A stretch of DNA of 47,904 bases, from the IMG/VR virus record IMGVR_UViG_3300025276_000051, positions 1-47,904 of that record; one strand, 5' to 3'. The notes under the pieces are model-generated. The model had not been told where the DNA came from, did not search any database, and worked only from the letters and a program-made list of their open reading frames with translations. Origin of the DNA: a virus. Below, piece after piece: positions 25,491 through 35,863 of this stretch; positions within the stretch are counted from its first letter, which is position 1, and each line of letters starts with the position of its first letter. The position numbers and the translations under genes were made by a program.

Positions 25491-28400
25491 TTATTACTTC
25501 TTTGACTTAATGCAAAATTAATATTAGCTGCAAATATACGCTCTAAATTATCTGTGTCTTTTGTTAATTTAAACAATATACTTACATCTCTCATGTCATC
25601 TCCATTTATTAATGGATATTCAACATTAGGAGTGTTCTCGTCCTGAAGTAAAGCTGCATAATGTATGTTCTCCTTAGCATCAAAAACTAAACCTTGACCC
25701 TGATCATCTTGGAAATCTGACTCTATTAACTGAGACTTCTGACCACTATCTGTTAATATCTCCCTAGCTTCCCAAACAGTAGTAGATTCAACACCTAAAG
25801 CATTAAACACTTTATTGTTACTAGGAGCCTGATTAAACACTACCCACAATTCACTTGGGAATCTAACACCGTAAAAGTTATTTCTCAACTTATTGTTGTT
25901 ATGTAAAAAAGCTTTACCATTTTTAAAAGATAAAAAATCAATACCTACTCGGCACATACACTCTGGTAAATAAGAATAAAAACTATCCCAATAACCTGTT
26001 CTCTCACTAAAAGCAACAGTCTCTGAAGGTATAGTTAAAATATTTTGACGATCCATATTTATACTACCTGCTGAAGAATTAATCACGTAAGTACCATTAG
26101 ATACATCTCTAACTATCTCAAACTCGGTAGGAACTCCGTCTTCGTTTTCTGAATAAAACACAATAAAATCATATTCTAAACCGTTTATAGTTTCCGTAAC
26201 TACCTCTGCTTGAGAAGAAACTAAAGCCAAGTCCTCTGGAGAAAAACCTTCTTCCCTAGAAAGTTCACCAAAGTTTAAAACATACTCATCGTGGTTCTCA
26301 TCAAAAACACCCCATATCTCTGGAACTTGATCAAAAGAAGAATAAAAATTACTCTTAGATTCAAAATAAGCGTGCATCTGTTTATCTGAAATAACAGTCA
26401 AACCATCATTAGACAACCTCAATACAGCACCATTTCTTACATCAAAGAAATATCTCCTACCTCCCTCTTCTGCAAAACTCTCTGGGTTCATCGTTCCATA
26501 CTCTCCTTGATAAGGAACCGAAGGATTAGATAATACGCTTTCAGATACTCCAACCGTTCCCTTGTCAAACTGATCATAAACAACATTCTCCTGTACTAAA
26601 ATTTTACTAACTTTTAATTCTTGATAACAATCTAACCTGTTGTTGATTGAAAATAACTTTCTAATTGCCCCGTTCTTTCTGTCGTAAGTCTCAAAAGAAG
26701 GAGAGTAAAAAGTGTTAAGACCATTTATGTTTGTCTCTGGAACAAACCTTTGACTATAGTATATTGTCGTTGGTCTATGAACTAAAGATGCATCTTGATC
26801 CTCTAAGTTAGGTCTACCTATATCCGATACTGATGATTCATAAAAGTCAGAGAATCTTGAAGAATCTATTCTGTTTGTTTTATTCTCTTTGGGTGAGTCG
26901 GAAATAGGTATAGTTCTATTTCTATAAAATGTGTCACCTGATCTAAAAGTACCCTTAGCAGGAGCATCACTTAAAAGGTCTTGATCTTGTGTTAGACCCT
27001 CGTGAAAATATTTAGTTAATCCTAATAAACTTACAGATTTAACTTTAAAACATTCCCCTATTTCATAATAAATATCTGATCCTGATTGTAATTTAGGTGT
27101 GTATATCTCAAATAAACAACCTTTTTGAAAATCTGGAAAAGTATTAAGCTTTTCCATTGTTAAAATACCAGCAGCAAATGAAGTAATCTTCACATCTAAG
27201 TAATCATCTAATAATTTATAATTAGAGTCCTTAATAAATCTAATCCTATCTCCAGGAGTGTAGTCATAAGATAAAACAGAATCAGGGTGATTAGAAATAT
27301 ACTCTGTAGATAAATTAGTTATATCCATAGACACTTGAGTCCCCTCTGTAAAACTTGACGGTTTACCTGAACTACTTAGGTATCTTACCTTTTTTGGAGA
27401 CCATTGAAAATATCTATTCGTAGCATTGTTTTTTGTTCTTACCCATTGGTAGTGAGTTGCCCAAGATGGTGGAAGGTGCTTGATTTCCCAACTAACATCT
27501 GGTGGGGAATCAAAAGGTATATCCCCATTAACCTCTTGCGTGTAGAAAGGAATTAACAACTCGCTTTTTTCTGAAACATTAACTAAACCTGACCTGTTAC
27601 CTCTGTCGTAATAAACGATACCCATAGTGTAAGAACCTCCTCTTTTTAAATAAGAAGACTCAAAGTTATCAACAGGAGTAGAAACAACATCATCAAGCAA
27701 AATAGTTTCTACATAGTTCTTGTTGTCTTTTCCTAAAAATTCCGTAAAAGATAGTTTAGTAGGATCAAACTTAGACTGGCATCTAATGTTTCCAGTATAA
27801 AAATAAATATCTGAAGAAACGCTAGCAGTACCTAAAGAAGTGTTCTGGGTAGGATAAACTATAATGTCTACATCACCATTAACGTCTGATGGCTCCTGAG
27901 TTTGACTATTCGTGATTACTGCATAAATACCCTTAACATTAAAACCATCAACATCTATTATTTTAAACTGAACTCTACTTCTAGAGTAATTAGTTATATC
28001 TGAGTTTTGATTAGATATAACCTGAATTGAATTGAATCCTCGTGCATAAGTTCCAGTATCACCAAGGTTAAAACGAGTAGGAGGGATCGAAGTGTTAAAT
28101 AAACCATACACATACGATTTTGTGTCTACGTACTGCCCTGATTGTATTTGAGAAACCCAGTAGAAATTATTACTAGCTATTAAACCATCAGAGGCTCCGT
28201 GATAAAAGAACCCATTATGGTCTGTTACTACAATATTAGTACCTTTTAAATTTGAAATAGTAACAATTGCATTAGTAATTCTAGAATTTGACAATATGTT
28301 ACTTATACTATAGTCGGGAGGCACATCTCCTTTATCTATTGGATCTACAACATATCCACACACTTGGGTGGATACCTTACGAATTCTTGGATCTGTAAGA

Positions 28401-30031
28401 TCTGCTACAACAATACGTGTAGCTGATTTCTCCTCACCTCCTGAAACTGTTATTACTTGTTCAAATTGTTCCAAAAGAGGAATTGATGTTTTTTGATAGT
28501 CTCTAGTTCCTGAATCTAATTCTGCTTGGGTAGTTAAATTAGATGCTACCCTAAGTATATAAGTACCGTCTGGTACATTATCTATTTTAAACCTAGAGAA
28601 AACCCTTGAACCTCCTGCTTCAGATCCTTCTATATCGTCCCTTAATGCTTCTCTAGCATCCTTATGGTCAGTGTCATAAACACCATTGTTTTGCCATTTT
28701 TCATTACCGTTTGTTTGTGTTAATTGCTTTGATACTGAATATAAATCAGTACCTGCTAAATAAACCACAAAACCTCCCAAAGGAAGCTCTTGTCTTGCTG
28801 CTATGTATTCATCTTCACTTAGCTCTCTGGATTTATCAAAACCTCCGTAAACATCTTTTGTTTTTGGTCTTATGATTGGTTGAAAATCGGCATATTTATC
28901 TTCAACACTAAGATCACCATATAAATTTTTAATTCTAATACTTCCTGATATAGTGTTATCGGTACTTGCTTCTTCTTCTATTTTTTTAAAATCAGTATTT
29001 AACTTAACGTCTATTGGAACATTGTCGTAATTTTCCGTAATGTCTCCATAAGCTATTCTATTTCCTGCTATAAACTCTTGAGCTCCTGCTATCTGAGGAA
29101 CACGATCAAAAAGGTTGTCAGATTCTGCTTTGTTTACAATGTTGTAATTAGCATCGTTTTTAAAAAGATACTCATAATTACCCGTTTCAACATTATCAAT
29201 ATACTTATCTATAGGTTGATCTACTATTTTAAAGAAATCTGATATGTTACTAAATCTTCCTGCTATTTCTATTCTCTCTACTAACTCTCCTCCTTTAGGT
29301 ACTGATATACGAATTACATTAGCCTCGCTTTCACCTGAGCAGCCAACGGGTGGAAATATATTTATAGATATAGGGGAAAAAGCTGACTTCTCTTTGTCAT
29401 CATAAATATACCTAGCTTTTACCTGTAAAATCTTATTTTCTAAATAATTTGTTTTTTCCGAATCAGAAATTTCATAAGCTCCAGATATTGGACATAATGG
29501 TGGGTATTTTATAGCATCTATTATTTCTTTTTTTATAGGAAGTGTGTAACCTAATTCAGGAGTATCAGAAAATGATAGTTTTGCCTTTTTAATATTTATC
29601 TTACTTGGGTTAATAGAAAGAGCAGTCCAATAAAGTAAATCATTATCATCATCAAACTCTACTACGTTTATTCCCGTTATCAAACCAAGCTCGGTAAAAC
29701 CTAAAACCTTAGCTATCATTACAGTTGATATATGAGAAGAAACATGATCGTACTCGTAAATACCATGATCCTCATTCTCATTCCAAACAAAGAAATAACT
29801 TAAATCTTTCTTCTTATACCAGAAAGATCCCACAACCCTATTGTCACCTTCAGGCAATCCTAAGTTGGGTATTAAAACATTTCCAGAAATATTCTCACCT
29901 GTTCCATTTCCATCTGAAACTGAAGAACCAACTCTTACGTTTAAGTTCTTTCTAGTAAAACCTGGTTGAATAAATCTATCATCAGAATCTTGATCCATTC
30001 CGAATAAAAACTGTCTTTTCTCTATAGCCAT
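25487..30031 (-). CDS. Large tail nozzle / 'muzzle'-type protein
   Basis: 1514 residues, beta-rich with many Tyr/Asp/Asn-rich strands. It starts AIEKRQFLFGMDQDSDDRFI, a beginning typical of podoviral tail nozzle proteins. Around 555-640 lies a carboxypeptidase-regulatory-like beta-sandwich (RITNAIVTISN, VVTDHNGFFYHG), and similar inserted domains may be present near 480-540 (VPDGTYILRVAS). Position after three ring-type genes and before the internal proteins matches the nozzle of T7 (gp12, about half this size) and the much longer muzzle of crAss-like phages. It likely forms the distal tube that contacts the cell surface and gates DNA release. Confidence 0.72.
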   Translation of the reverse strand: MAIEKRQFLFGMDQDSDDRFIQPGFTRKNLNVRVGSSVSDGNGTGENISGNVLIPNLGLPEGDNRVVGSFWYKKKDLSYFFVWNENEDHGIYEYDHVSSHISTVMIAKVLGFTELGLITGINVVEFDDDNDLLYWTALSINPSKINIKKAKLSFSDTPELGYTLPIKKEIIDAIKYPPLCPISGAYEISDSEKTNYLENKILQVKARYIYDDKEKSAFSPISINIFPPVGCSGESEANVIRISVPKGGELVERIEIAGRFSNISDFFKIVDQPIDKYIDNVETGNYEYLFKNDANYNIVNKAESDNLFDRVPQIAGAQEFIAGNRIAYGDITENYDNVPIDVKLNTDFKKIEEEASTDNTISGSIRIKNLYGDLSVEDKYADFQPIIRPKTKDVYGGFDKSRELSEDEYIAARQELPLGGFVVYLAGTDLYSVSKQLTQTNGNEKWQNNGVYDTDHKDAREALRDDIEGSEAGGSRVFSRFKIDNVPDGTYILRVASNLTTQAELDSGTRDYQKTSIPLLEQFEQVITVSGGEEKSATRIVVADLTDPRIRKVSTQVCGYVVDPIDKGDVPPDYSISNILSNSRITNAIVTISNLKGTNIVVTDHNGFFYHGASDGLIASNNFYWVSQIQSGQYVDTKSYVYGLFNTSIPPTRFNLGDTGTYARGFNSIQVISNQNSDITNYSRSRVQFKIIDVDGFNVKGIYAVITNSQTQEPSDVNGDVDIIVYPTQNTSLGTASVSSDIYFYTGNIRCQSKFDPTKLSFTEFLGKDNKNYVETILLDDVVSTPVDNFESSYLKRGGSYTMGIVYYDRGNRSGLVNVSEKSELLIPFYTQEVNGDIPFDSPPDVSWEIKHLPPSWATHYQWVRTKNNATNRYFQWSPKKVRYLSSSGKPSSFTEGTQVSMDITNLSTEYISNHPDSVLSYDYTPGDRIRFIKDSNYKLLDDYLDVKITSFAAGILTMEKLNTFPDFQKGCLFEIYTPKLQSGSDIYYEIGECFKVKSVSLLGLTKYFHEGLTQDQDLLSDAPAKGTFRSGDTFYRNRTIPISDSPKENKTNRIDSSRFSDFYESSVSDIGRPNLEDQDASLVHRPTTIYYSQRFVPETNINGLNTFYSPSFETYDRKNGAIRKLFSINNRLDCYQELKVSKILVQENVVYDQFDKGTVGVSESVLSNPSVPYQGEYGTMNPESFAEEGGRRYFFDVRNGAVLRLSNDGLTVISDKQMHAYFESKSNFYSSFDQVPEIWGVFDENHDEYVLNFGELSREEGFSPEDLALVSSQAEVVTETINGLEYDFIVFYSENEDGVPTEFEIVRDVSNGTYVINSSAGSINMDRQNILTIPSETVAFSERTGYWDSFYSYLPECMCRVGIDFLSFKNGKAFLHNNNKLRNNFYGVRFPSELWVVFNQAPSNNKVFNALGVESTTVWEAREILTDSGQKSQLIESDFQDDQGQGLVFDAKENIHYAALLQDENTPNVEYPLINGDDMRDVSILFKLTKDTDNLERIFAANINFALSQRSNK

Positions 30032-30033
30032 GA

Positions 30034-30798
30034 TTAAAATTTAGGAGATTGCTTGTTCCCTTTTCTAAATGATTGAAGTATGTCTTGAATACTTAAAGAT
30101 TTTATCCTTGATCTTAAAACCTTTTTATTTCTCTGGTAGTGAAAATAATTACTCTGAACCAAAGACTGAGGAAGACTAGGGTTTTTAGAAGACATTTTCC
30201 AATCTATCCAAGATTTTACCGTTTCTAAAGCAAAAGGCTGAACAATAAAATTGCCATTAGCTTTTGCTGGATCCCCTAAGTATTCTAACCTTAGTTTATC
30301 ACCTCCTGTATATCCTGATAATTGTATCTGATTGTATGTTGAATCTATTTTAAAGTTACCCCATCTGTTCTGACCCCCACCTGCTCCGTAGAATCTTCCT
30401 ATGTTTTCCCCATTTCTATAATGAGTTGAATAGTACTCCTCTGATGCTGATGCTCCTGAGATGCCCGTAGAGCTATCTTTATTTGTATTCTTACTAATCT
30501 GACCACAATCGTCTAATGATCTGTTAAGACAGATATTATTGTTCCTGCCTAACTCATGAAACATACCTGCTGGATCACAAAATCCTATTCTTACATAATT
30601 AATGTAATCACTAGGTAAATCAACCGTATCTGAAGCACTAACTGAAAGATCAACAGAAACAGGAACCCCCGTTACATCTAAGTTTAATTCCCTTAAACAA
30701 GAAATACCGAATTGTAAAGCTTGAATATACCTATGCTCTGGGTATTGATTCTCAATAAGATACTCTCTAACTGTCTGATCTAGTGTCATGTTTGCCAT
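30034..30798 (-). CDS. Tail adaptor / neck ring protein (P22 gp4-like)
   Basis: 254 residues. The N-terminal helical part (MTLDQTVREYLIENQY, YIQALQFGISCLRELNLDV) and the DLPSDYINYVRIG motif followed by a beta-rich part and a C-terminal helix (ALETVKSWIDWKM) are the usual signs of head-to-tail adaptor proteins of P22 gp4 / T7 gp11 type. They form a ring under the portal to which the nozzle attaches. Its stop is 2 bases before the nozzle gene, and it abuts the preceding ring gene. Stoichiometry and exact ring position are not deducible. Confidence 0.7.
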   Translation of the reverse strand: MANMTLDQTVREYLIENQYPEHRYIQALQFGISCLRELNLDVTGVPVSVDLSVSASDTVDLPSDYINYVRIGFCDPAGMFHELGRNNNICLNRSLDDCGQISKNTNKDSSTGISGASASEEYYSTHYRNGENIGRFYGAGGGQNRWGNFKIDSTYNQIQLSGYTGGDKLRLEYLGDPAKANGNFIVQPFALETVKSWIDWKMSSKNPSLPQSLVQSNYFHYQRNKKVLRSRIKSLSIQDILQSFRKGNKQSPKF

Positions 30799-31424
30799 TA
30801 TTTTTTGTTGTTATTGTTAACTTCATCCGTAGGAGTCTGACCCTGCTGAGTATATAGCCTAACTACCATTTCTACCATATCAGCTTGAGCATCTACAGGT
30901 ATATCAATGTTTTCGGCATCAACCCCTCCTTGGATACCCCCTACTAATTTAATTAAAACAGACTTCATTTTATAATCTACAGGAATATTTACAAAAATCA
31001 TTGTAGTGTTCTCTACAAAATAACCTTTTTTACCCTCTAAAATTCCAACTGCTAGACCATTAGTCATAGATAGAAAATTAGGGTTTACAGGAATCATAGA
31101 ATTGTATTCGTCCTGGATTGGAGAAACCTGATACAAACCTATACCTAAAGGTAAATTCACATAAGCAGAAGGTATGTCTGCAAAGTGCCTATTACGAACT
31201 TTATCGTATTGAACATCTTCCGTAAAAGAATAAATAAAAGAACCATTAATGTATCTAGATCCTTCCTGCCTATTCTCATAGAAACTCTGCTTAATATATC
31301 GCGCGAAAACCTGATCTACAAAAACTACAAGCTCCTCTTTTCTTACTTCAACATCTGGAGTTGCAGTACCACCATTTATAATTCTTTGTGCCTGCTCTGC
31401 AATTAAATTTCTTGTGTTTCTCAT
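30798..31424 (-). CDS. Neck ring protein candidate
   Basis: 208 residues, alpha at the N-terminus (NTRNLIAEQAQRIINGG; EELVVFVDQVFARYI) then beta-rich with DIPSAYVNLPLGIGLYQV. The final residues (TQQGQTPTDEVNNNNKK) look disordered. A one-base overlap of stop and start (TAATG) couples it to the adaptor gene. It lies in a run of three similar-sized neck genes, so it likely forms one of the stacked rings between portal and nozzle. No family name is assigned. Confidence 0.62.
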   Translation of the reverse strand: MRNTRNLIAEQAQRIINGGTATPDVEVRKEELVVFVDQVFARYIKQSFYENRQEGSRYINGSFIYSFTEDVQYDKVRNRHFADIPSAYVNLPLGIGLYQVSPIQDEYNSMIPVNPNFLSMTNGLAVGILEGKKGYFVENTTMIFVNIPVDYKMKSVLIKLVGGIQGGVDAENIDIPVDAQADMVEMVVRLYTQQGQTPTDEVNNNNKK

Positions 31425-31428
31425 TTAC

Positions 31429-32118
31429 CTATAAGTTTTGAGCTTTTTGAGCTTCACTAAAACTAATTAATTCTTGATCCCTTAGATTAATACCTAATAA
31501 AGATAATGCAATCATAGCAATCTCATCTACTGCCTCATCTGGAGCTTCTAAATCTATTGAGCTAGCTTCGTCATAAACAGGTCTATTGTTTTCTACCTTA
31601 AAAGCCCACACAGGATCTTTCGGTTTTCTTAGATAAGTAAATTCTACTCTACCTATATCTGATGGATAAAACTGAAGGTATGTGTCAAAAAATGAAGCAA
31701 TAACATATTTCTTAGAATCCAACAAGGGAGCATAAATTTCACTGTTAGTAAAAGCTGATCTTTCATTATCCCTAACTATATCTACTGGTTTTAATTTTGT
31801 AATTGTTTTACCTTTATACAGCCTACTGTAATTGTAGTTTATACTTGATAAATGAAGATAGTCTTCAGGAACATTTAAAGAACCATCTGAAGAAACTTGC
31901 ATAATTTTGTTTCTTACCAAAAGAAAACGTAAATCATCAGTTACAGTTTGGTGACTTTGCCATCCTCTGCCATCTGTCATATCATCATAAGTCTTATAAG
32001 TCCACTGAGAAAATGCCCTTGGAATAAGAGAATTAAAGTCAGCAGGGGTTAAATTCCCTGTCTGAGCTTTATTTGCAATTGTCTTTCCTATGTAAACGTA
32101 TAATTTATTTATATCCAT
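31429..32118 (-). CDS. Neck ring / head-completion protein candidate
   Basis: 229 residues: N-terminal helices (LYVYIGKTIANKAQTG), the phrase VPEDYLHLSSINYN that resembles the PxDY(L/I)xxxS motif of the adaptor gene, a strand block VEFTYLRKPKDPVWAF, and a C-terminal acidic helix (APDEAVDEIAMIALSLLGI). This layout recurs in neck proteins of Bacteroidota podoviruses. It precedes the other two ring genes and follows fibre-like genes by a 1-base overlap. It is probably the first adaptor ring on the portal. Confidence 0.65.
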   Translation of the reverse strand: MDINKLYVYIGKTIANKAQTGNLTPADFNSLIPRAFSQWTYKTYDDMTDGRGWQSHQTVTDDLRFLLVRNKIMQVSSDGSLNVPEDYLHLSSINYNYSRLYKGKTITKLKPVDIVRDNERSAFTNSEIYAPLLDSKKYVIASFFDTYLQFYPSDIGRVEFTYLRKPKDPVWAFKVENNRPVYDEASSIDLEAPDEAVDEIAMIALSLLGINLRDQELISFSEAQKAQNL

Positions 32119-33986
32119 TACGCTATAACTTTAGTTGCTACTACATCATGTAAATTAACATCACCTACTGCTGTCCCTATTGCTTTTATTAAAATATCGT
32201 AAGAATTATTAGTAAAATCAAGAGAACCAATTTGTTGTTGAGCTATCTCGTTAACTGCTCCTGATATAGATGTAGATGACGAGCACTTAGAAACAGTATT
32301 TGAAGATCTTTGTATTTTTATGTTTAAAATAAAACCAACACCATTAGGTGTTAAAGTATATAGGTTTTCAGATAATAATATTCCTGCAAAATAAATTTTT
32401 ATTTTTTTAGCATTAGTATTAGCATTGAAATTACCAGTAGAATTAACAAAAATAGTTGAATTATTTGAAGTCAAAGTATTAGCAACAATTGAAATAGTAG
32501 CTAGAGTTTCCTCTGTAGTTAATGTGTTTGCTACTGTAGAACTACTTCCTTGGAAAAATATATTTGATGAATCTAAAATCCAAGACCTTACACCTGCTGT
32601 TGTTGAAGAAAGTATTCGACCTGTTGAAGCAGGATTTCCTAATGAATTTTCTTTTAAAGCTAAATCTGTATTGTCTGTCAAATCTACTAACTGAGTATCC
32701 CTTGTGAAAGAAACAACCCAATTTGTATTTGAAGAATCCCAAACACCTTTTGCTATTATGTTTCCTTTTAATACTTGCTCTGTTGTTAAAGCTACACCCA
32801 TTAATGTTATTGAGAAACTACCCTTTGTTATTGTAGCATTGTAGTCTATAATAAATGTGTCACCATCAACAAGACCTGGAGCTAAAGCATAAGAAACTGA
32901 ACCCGTTAAAGTACCTGTGCCTGTTAATGATATATACCCCTTACTAGTTCCTGCTGTTAGTGTTGTAGTAGAACCACCTAAAGATATTGCTTCTGTATTA
33001 ACACCCTGTACTGGCTCTGAGATTCCTGAAGATCTTAAATTAGCTACTGATAAAACAATTCCTGGACTTCTGAAAGATTCAAACCAAGTTGGTGTTCCAT
33101 CATTAAAAAACTGAAGACAAATAACATTCTCCTTTGATCCTGACGCAAAAGCACCATTATTCGCTAACTGAATATTACCCCCTTCTTGAACTGTTACAAT
33201 CCTTGCAGCATTTACACCTCTTAAGATTAATAAATCACCTTTGGCGAAAATTCCAGGATCTATTGTTGATAAAACATCTGCTGCTATTGAACCTTCTGTC
33301 TCTACAGAAATTACAGTTACATTACCATCTCTAGATGGATAAATAGCTCCTGATGAAATAGTAAAGCTTTTTTGAGTGAAAGGAGTAGATGCTGACTTCC
33401 TAATAACACCAGAAGTAATATCTGTTGCCCCTACTAAACTTCCTTCTACTGCTGTTGGAGATGAGTTCAAGTAAATCCTATAACCAATCTGACTATCTAC
33501 TAAATCTGAAGTATCTACTCCACCATCTATAGTTGTAGTAGTTCCAGTTGTTGTTCCTGAGACTGCTATAACACCTGTAGAGCCATTTAACAAACTTCCT
33601 TGAGAAGGATCTAAGTAAACAGTTACAACATTTGCTGAAACTAAAGCTGTATATGAAGGAGAACTTGTGTAAGCGTTAATAGCATTGGCTAAGTTTGTAG
33701 CTGTATCCGAAGTTGTAGCTCCTGTTATTGGTGTAGACGTATCGAATACAGAAACCGAGTTATAAGCTAAGTTTGTAATAGTACCTCCTCCTGCTGTAAT
33801 AACTACTGTAGCTGATGCCGATATATTAGAGGTTACAGGAGATGAAACTATCATCAGTCTTTCAGCAAAATCCCTACCTTCTGGTGTGTTTTGAAACTGA
33901 TTACCTGTGAATACTCCATCAGAATCAGTAAGGTATATAATACCTGAACCTGAACCTAGTTTTGATAATTCTGTTTTTACTGACAT
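32118..33986 (-). CDS. Fibre-like virion protein
   Basis: 622 residues, Ser/Thr/Asn/Gly/Val-rich and low in charge. N-terminal 40 residues (SVKTELSKLGSGSGIIYLTD) look like an attachment segment. Residues about 55-110 hold a small domain with TSDTATNLANAINAY, similar to one in 13840-14505. Residues 330-450 resemble fibre beta domains (FIDYNATITKGSFSITLMG; DSSNTNWVVSF). The last 150 residues form a jelly-roll-like tip (VANTLTTEETLATISIVANT, KIKIYFAGILLSENLY). Its location between capsid and neck genes fits a collar, head or side-tail fibre. Confidence 0.7.
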   Translation of the reverse strand: MSVKTELSKLGSGSGIIYLTDSDGVFTGNQFQNTPEGRDFAERLMIVSSPVTSNISASATVVITAGGGTITNLAYNSVSVFDTSTPITGATTSDTATNLANAINAYTSSPSYTALVSANVVTVYLDPSQGSLLNGSTGVIAVSGTTTGTTTTIDGGVDTSDLVDSQIGYRIYLNSSPTAVEGSLVGATDITSGVIRKSASTPFTQKSFTISSGAIYPSRDGNVTVISVETEGSIAADVLSTIDPGIFAKGDLLILRGVNAARIVTVQEGGNIQLANNGAFASGSKENVICLQFFNDGTPTWFESFRSPGIVLSVANLRSSGISEPVQGVNTEAISLGGSTTTLTAGTSKGYISLTGTGTLTGSVSYALAPGLVDGDTFIIDYNATITKGSFSITLMGVALTTEQVLKGNIIAKGVWDSSNTNWVVSFTRDTQLVDLTDNTDLALKENSLGNPASTGRILSSTTAGVRSWILDSSNIFFQGSSSTVANTLTTEETLATISIVANTLTSNNSTIFVNSTGNFNANTNAKKIKIYFAGILLSENLYTLTPNGVGFILNIKIQRSSNTVSKCSSSTSISGAVNEIAQQQIGSLDFTNNSYDILIKAIGTAVGDVNLHDVVATKVIA

Positions 33987-35764
33987 TATTCGTATATATT
34001 AATGTTAATATTAATTCTGTAAAATTCCATTTCATCATTCTTTATAAGTCCAGTGGCTCTCCTACCTGAATAGTTGAAAAATCTAACTCTAACTGATCCT
34101 GTTGTTGTTTTTACAATTACAGGAGAAATCACTTTAGTAGTGTATAAATCTGAAGTAGAATCTATAGATGTGCCTGCCTCTGAGAATAATTGCTGATAAC
34201 AATCCTGAGTATGAATTTTAAAGGTGTTGTTTGCAGTATTCTGAAAGCCACTAATAGTTAATTCGTAAGCATTATAATTTTGTGGACCTGATGTATTTGT
34301 AACAGTAGGTGTTTTTAAATTTGAAACATTCTGTATAACTTGGTTGTCTACAGACAAAGCAACACTGTTTCCTCCTGTTTTACTCAATTTAAAACTCATA
34401 AACTCTACAGGAGCAGGTGTAACAGGTACACTTAAATTATAAGCTGTATTTCCTGAAACTATTGAGGAAGTTATAGTAACGCTACCGTTTGAAGAAACAA
34501 CAGAGCTTGTAGCAGTCGCAGCAGTTATGCTATCTAAAACTGCTTGAGATAAACTAAGACTATAAGTAGTTGTATTACCTGAAGTGTTTGAGCTAACAAC
34601 AACTTTACCATCTGATGAGTTTACTACCGTTATACTAGAAGTCCCTAAACCTGTAATTGGCTGAGGTGTCGTATCTGAACAAGAACAATCTGGAGTACAC
34701 TGAGTAACCGTAATTATTTCTTTAACAATAGAATTAACTTCCTTGTCATACCCACATTCAAAGGCTTGCCTTAATGCTGATAAATGAGAAGTAGCTAATA
34801 TGTATTTATTAAGTTCTTGGTTTGCTAAAACATCATTAACTCCTCTATAAGCTAAATAAGCTTTTAAAGTAGAATTTACACAGCAAAAAACCTCGCATAA
34901 TCTTACATCACAATCTACATCTAATTCCGAAGTAGCCGATACAGTATTTATAACCGATATACCATTTCCGAAATCATAAAAAGATTTAGTTGATACCTTA
35001 AAGGATTGTGTCTGACTATAAAAAGTATTTGTACTAACCACTGATTCGTATCCTACAACTGGTGTAAGTGCCAAAGTTGGTGGGTAGTAAATTGTATTTG
35101 TCTTAGTGGAAATAGAACCACCTGGTGTAGGATTTCCTACATTAGCAACACCTATTACAGTATTTATTCCTGTAGTTGATATTTTTACAGAAGTTACTGT
35201 GTAGTTACCATCATTATTAGGAGATCCAGGAGATCCTATTACATTAAATGTGTCACCTACTAAAAACAATCCAGACTTCTCTCCTGCAATAGTGAAAGTG
35301 TTTGCTGATGCATCAGCTACAGTTATAGTAAACTGATCTGAAGGAGTTGTAGATCCTGACAAATAGTTTGTAGCATCTGTTGACGTTAATCTTGGAGATA
35401 AACAATCTACTGTAGGAGTTAAGATACCTGTTGGTGATACATATTGAAAGTTGTATCCTACAGTATAAGTAACAGTATTTGTTCCATCAGTTGCTGTATA
35501 TTTAAAAGAATAATTCCCCACCTCTGGACTTCCGTTGGCTAGTAAAGGAATTAATATAGTAGTGCTGTTAATTCTAGAAGTGCTAACTGTAATGTCAGGA
35601 GATCCACCCGTATAAACTATTCCACTAGGAGCTGTAACTTGTATTACACCTGTAATACTTCCTGCACCCTGAGCTGAGTAATCTGTGACATCAGTGAAGA
35701 CAAACTTTGGTGAAGTTCCCCCCATTGAGTAAGCTACATTTAATTTTGTTGAAACTAAAGCCAT
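33986..35764 (-). CDS. Ig-like fibre protein with cysteine-rich helical core
   Basis: 592 residues. The first 250 are beta-sandwich-like (PKFVFTDVTDYSAQG; GNYSFKYTATDGTNTVTYTV), suggesting Ig-like repeats. Around residues 290-370 a helical segment contains clustered cysteines (DCDVRLCEVFCCVNSTLKAY, later CTPDCSCSD), a feature I associate with structural proteins of Bacteroidota phages. The C-terminal half returns to beta structure. It starts a new transcript after the terminator at 35811-35838 and overlaps the next fibre gene by one base. Probable fibre or collar protein; cysteines may bind metal or form disulfides. Confidence 0.65.
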   Translation of the reverse strand: MALVSTKLNVAYSMGGTSPKFVFTDVTDYSAQGAGSITGVIQVTAPSGIVYTGGSPDITVSTSRINSTTILIPLLANGSPEVGNYSFKYTATDGTNTVTYTVGYNFQYVSPTGILTPTVDCLSPRLTSTDATNYLSGSTTPSDQFTITVADASANTFTIAGEKSGLFLVGDTFNVIGSPGSPNNDGNYTVTSVKISTTGINTVIGVANVGNPTPGGSISTKTNTIYYPPTLALTPVVGYESVVSTNTFYSQTQSFKVSTKSFYDFGNGISVINTVSATSELDVDCDVRLCEVFCCVNSTLKAYLAYRGVNDVLANQELNKYILATSHLSALRQAFECGYDKEVNSIVKEIITVTQCTPDCSCSDTTPQPITGLGTSSITVVNSSDGKVVVSSNTSGNTTTYSLSLSQAVLDSITAATATSSVVSSNGSVTITSSIVSGNTAYNLSVPVTPAPVEFMSFKLSKTGGNSVALSVDNQVIQNVSNLKTPTVTNTSGPQNYNAYELTISGFQNTANNTFKIHTQDCYQQLFSEAGTSIDSTSDLYTTKVISPVIVKTTTGSVRVRFFNYSGRRATGLIKNDEMEFYRINININIYE

Positions 35765-35810
35765 CTTTTTTTTTTATAAATAAATGTTATACCGATAAAT
35801 ATAAGCAAAA

Positions 35811-35838
35811 AAAAAGACACATCGAAATGCGTCTTTTT
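35811..35838 (-). terminator. Intrinsic terminator after the head genes
   Basis: An 11-bp stem (35811-35821 with 35828-35838; one G-U wobble in the minus-strand RNA) and a 6-base loop are followed on the minus strand by a long T run. On the plus strand the same stem has one mismatch and a shorter T-tail. It lies between 35864-36946 and 33986-35764. Confidence 0.82.
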
Positions 35839-35863
35839 AATATTTACAAAAAAATTTGTTTTA

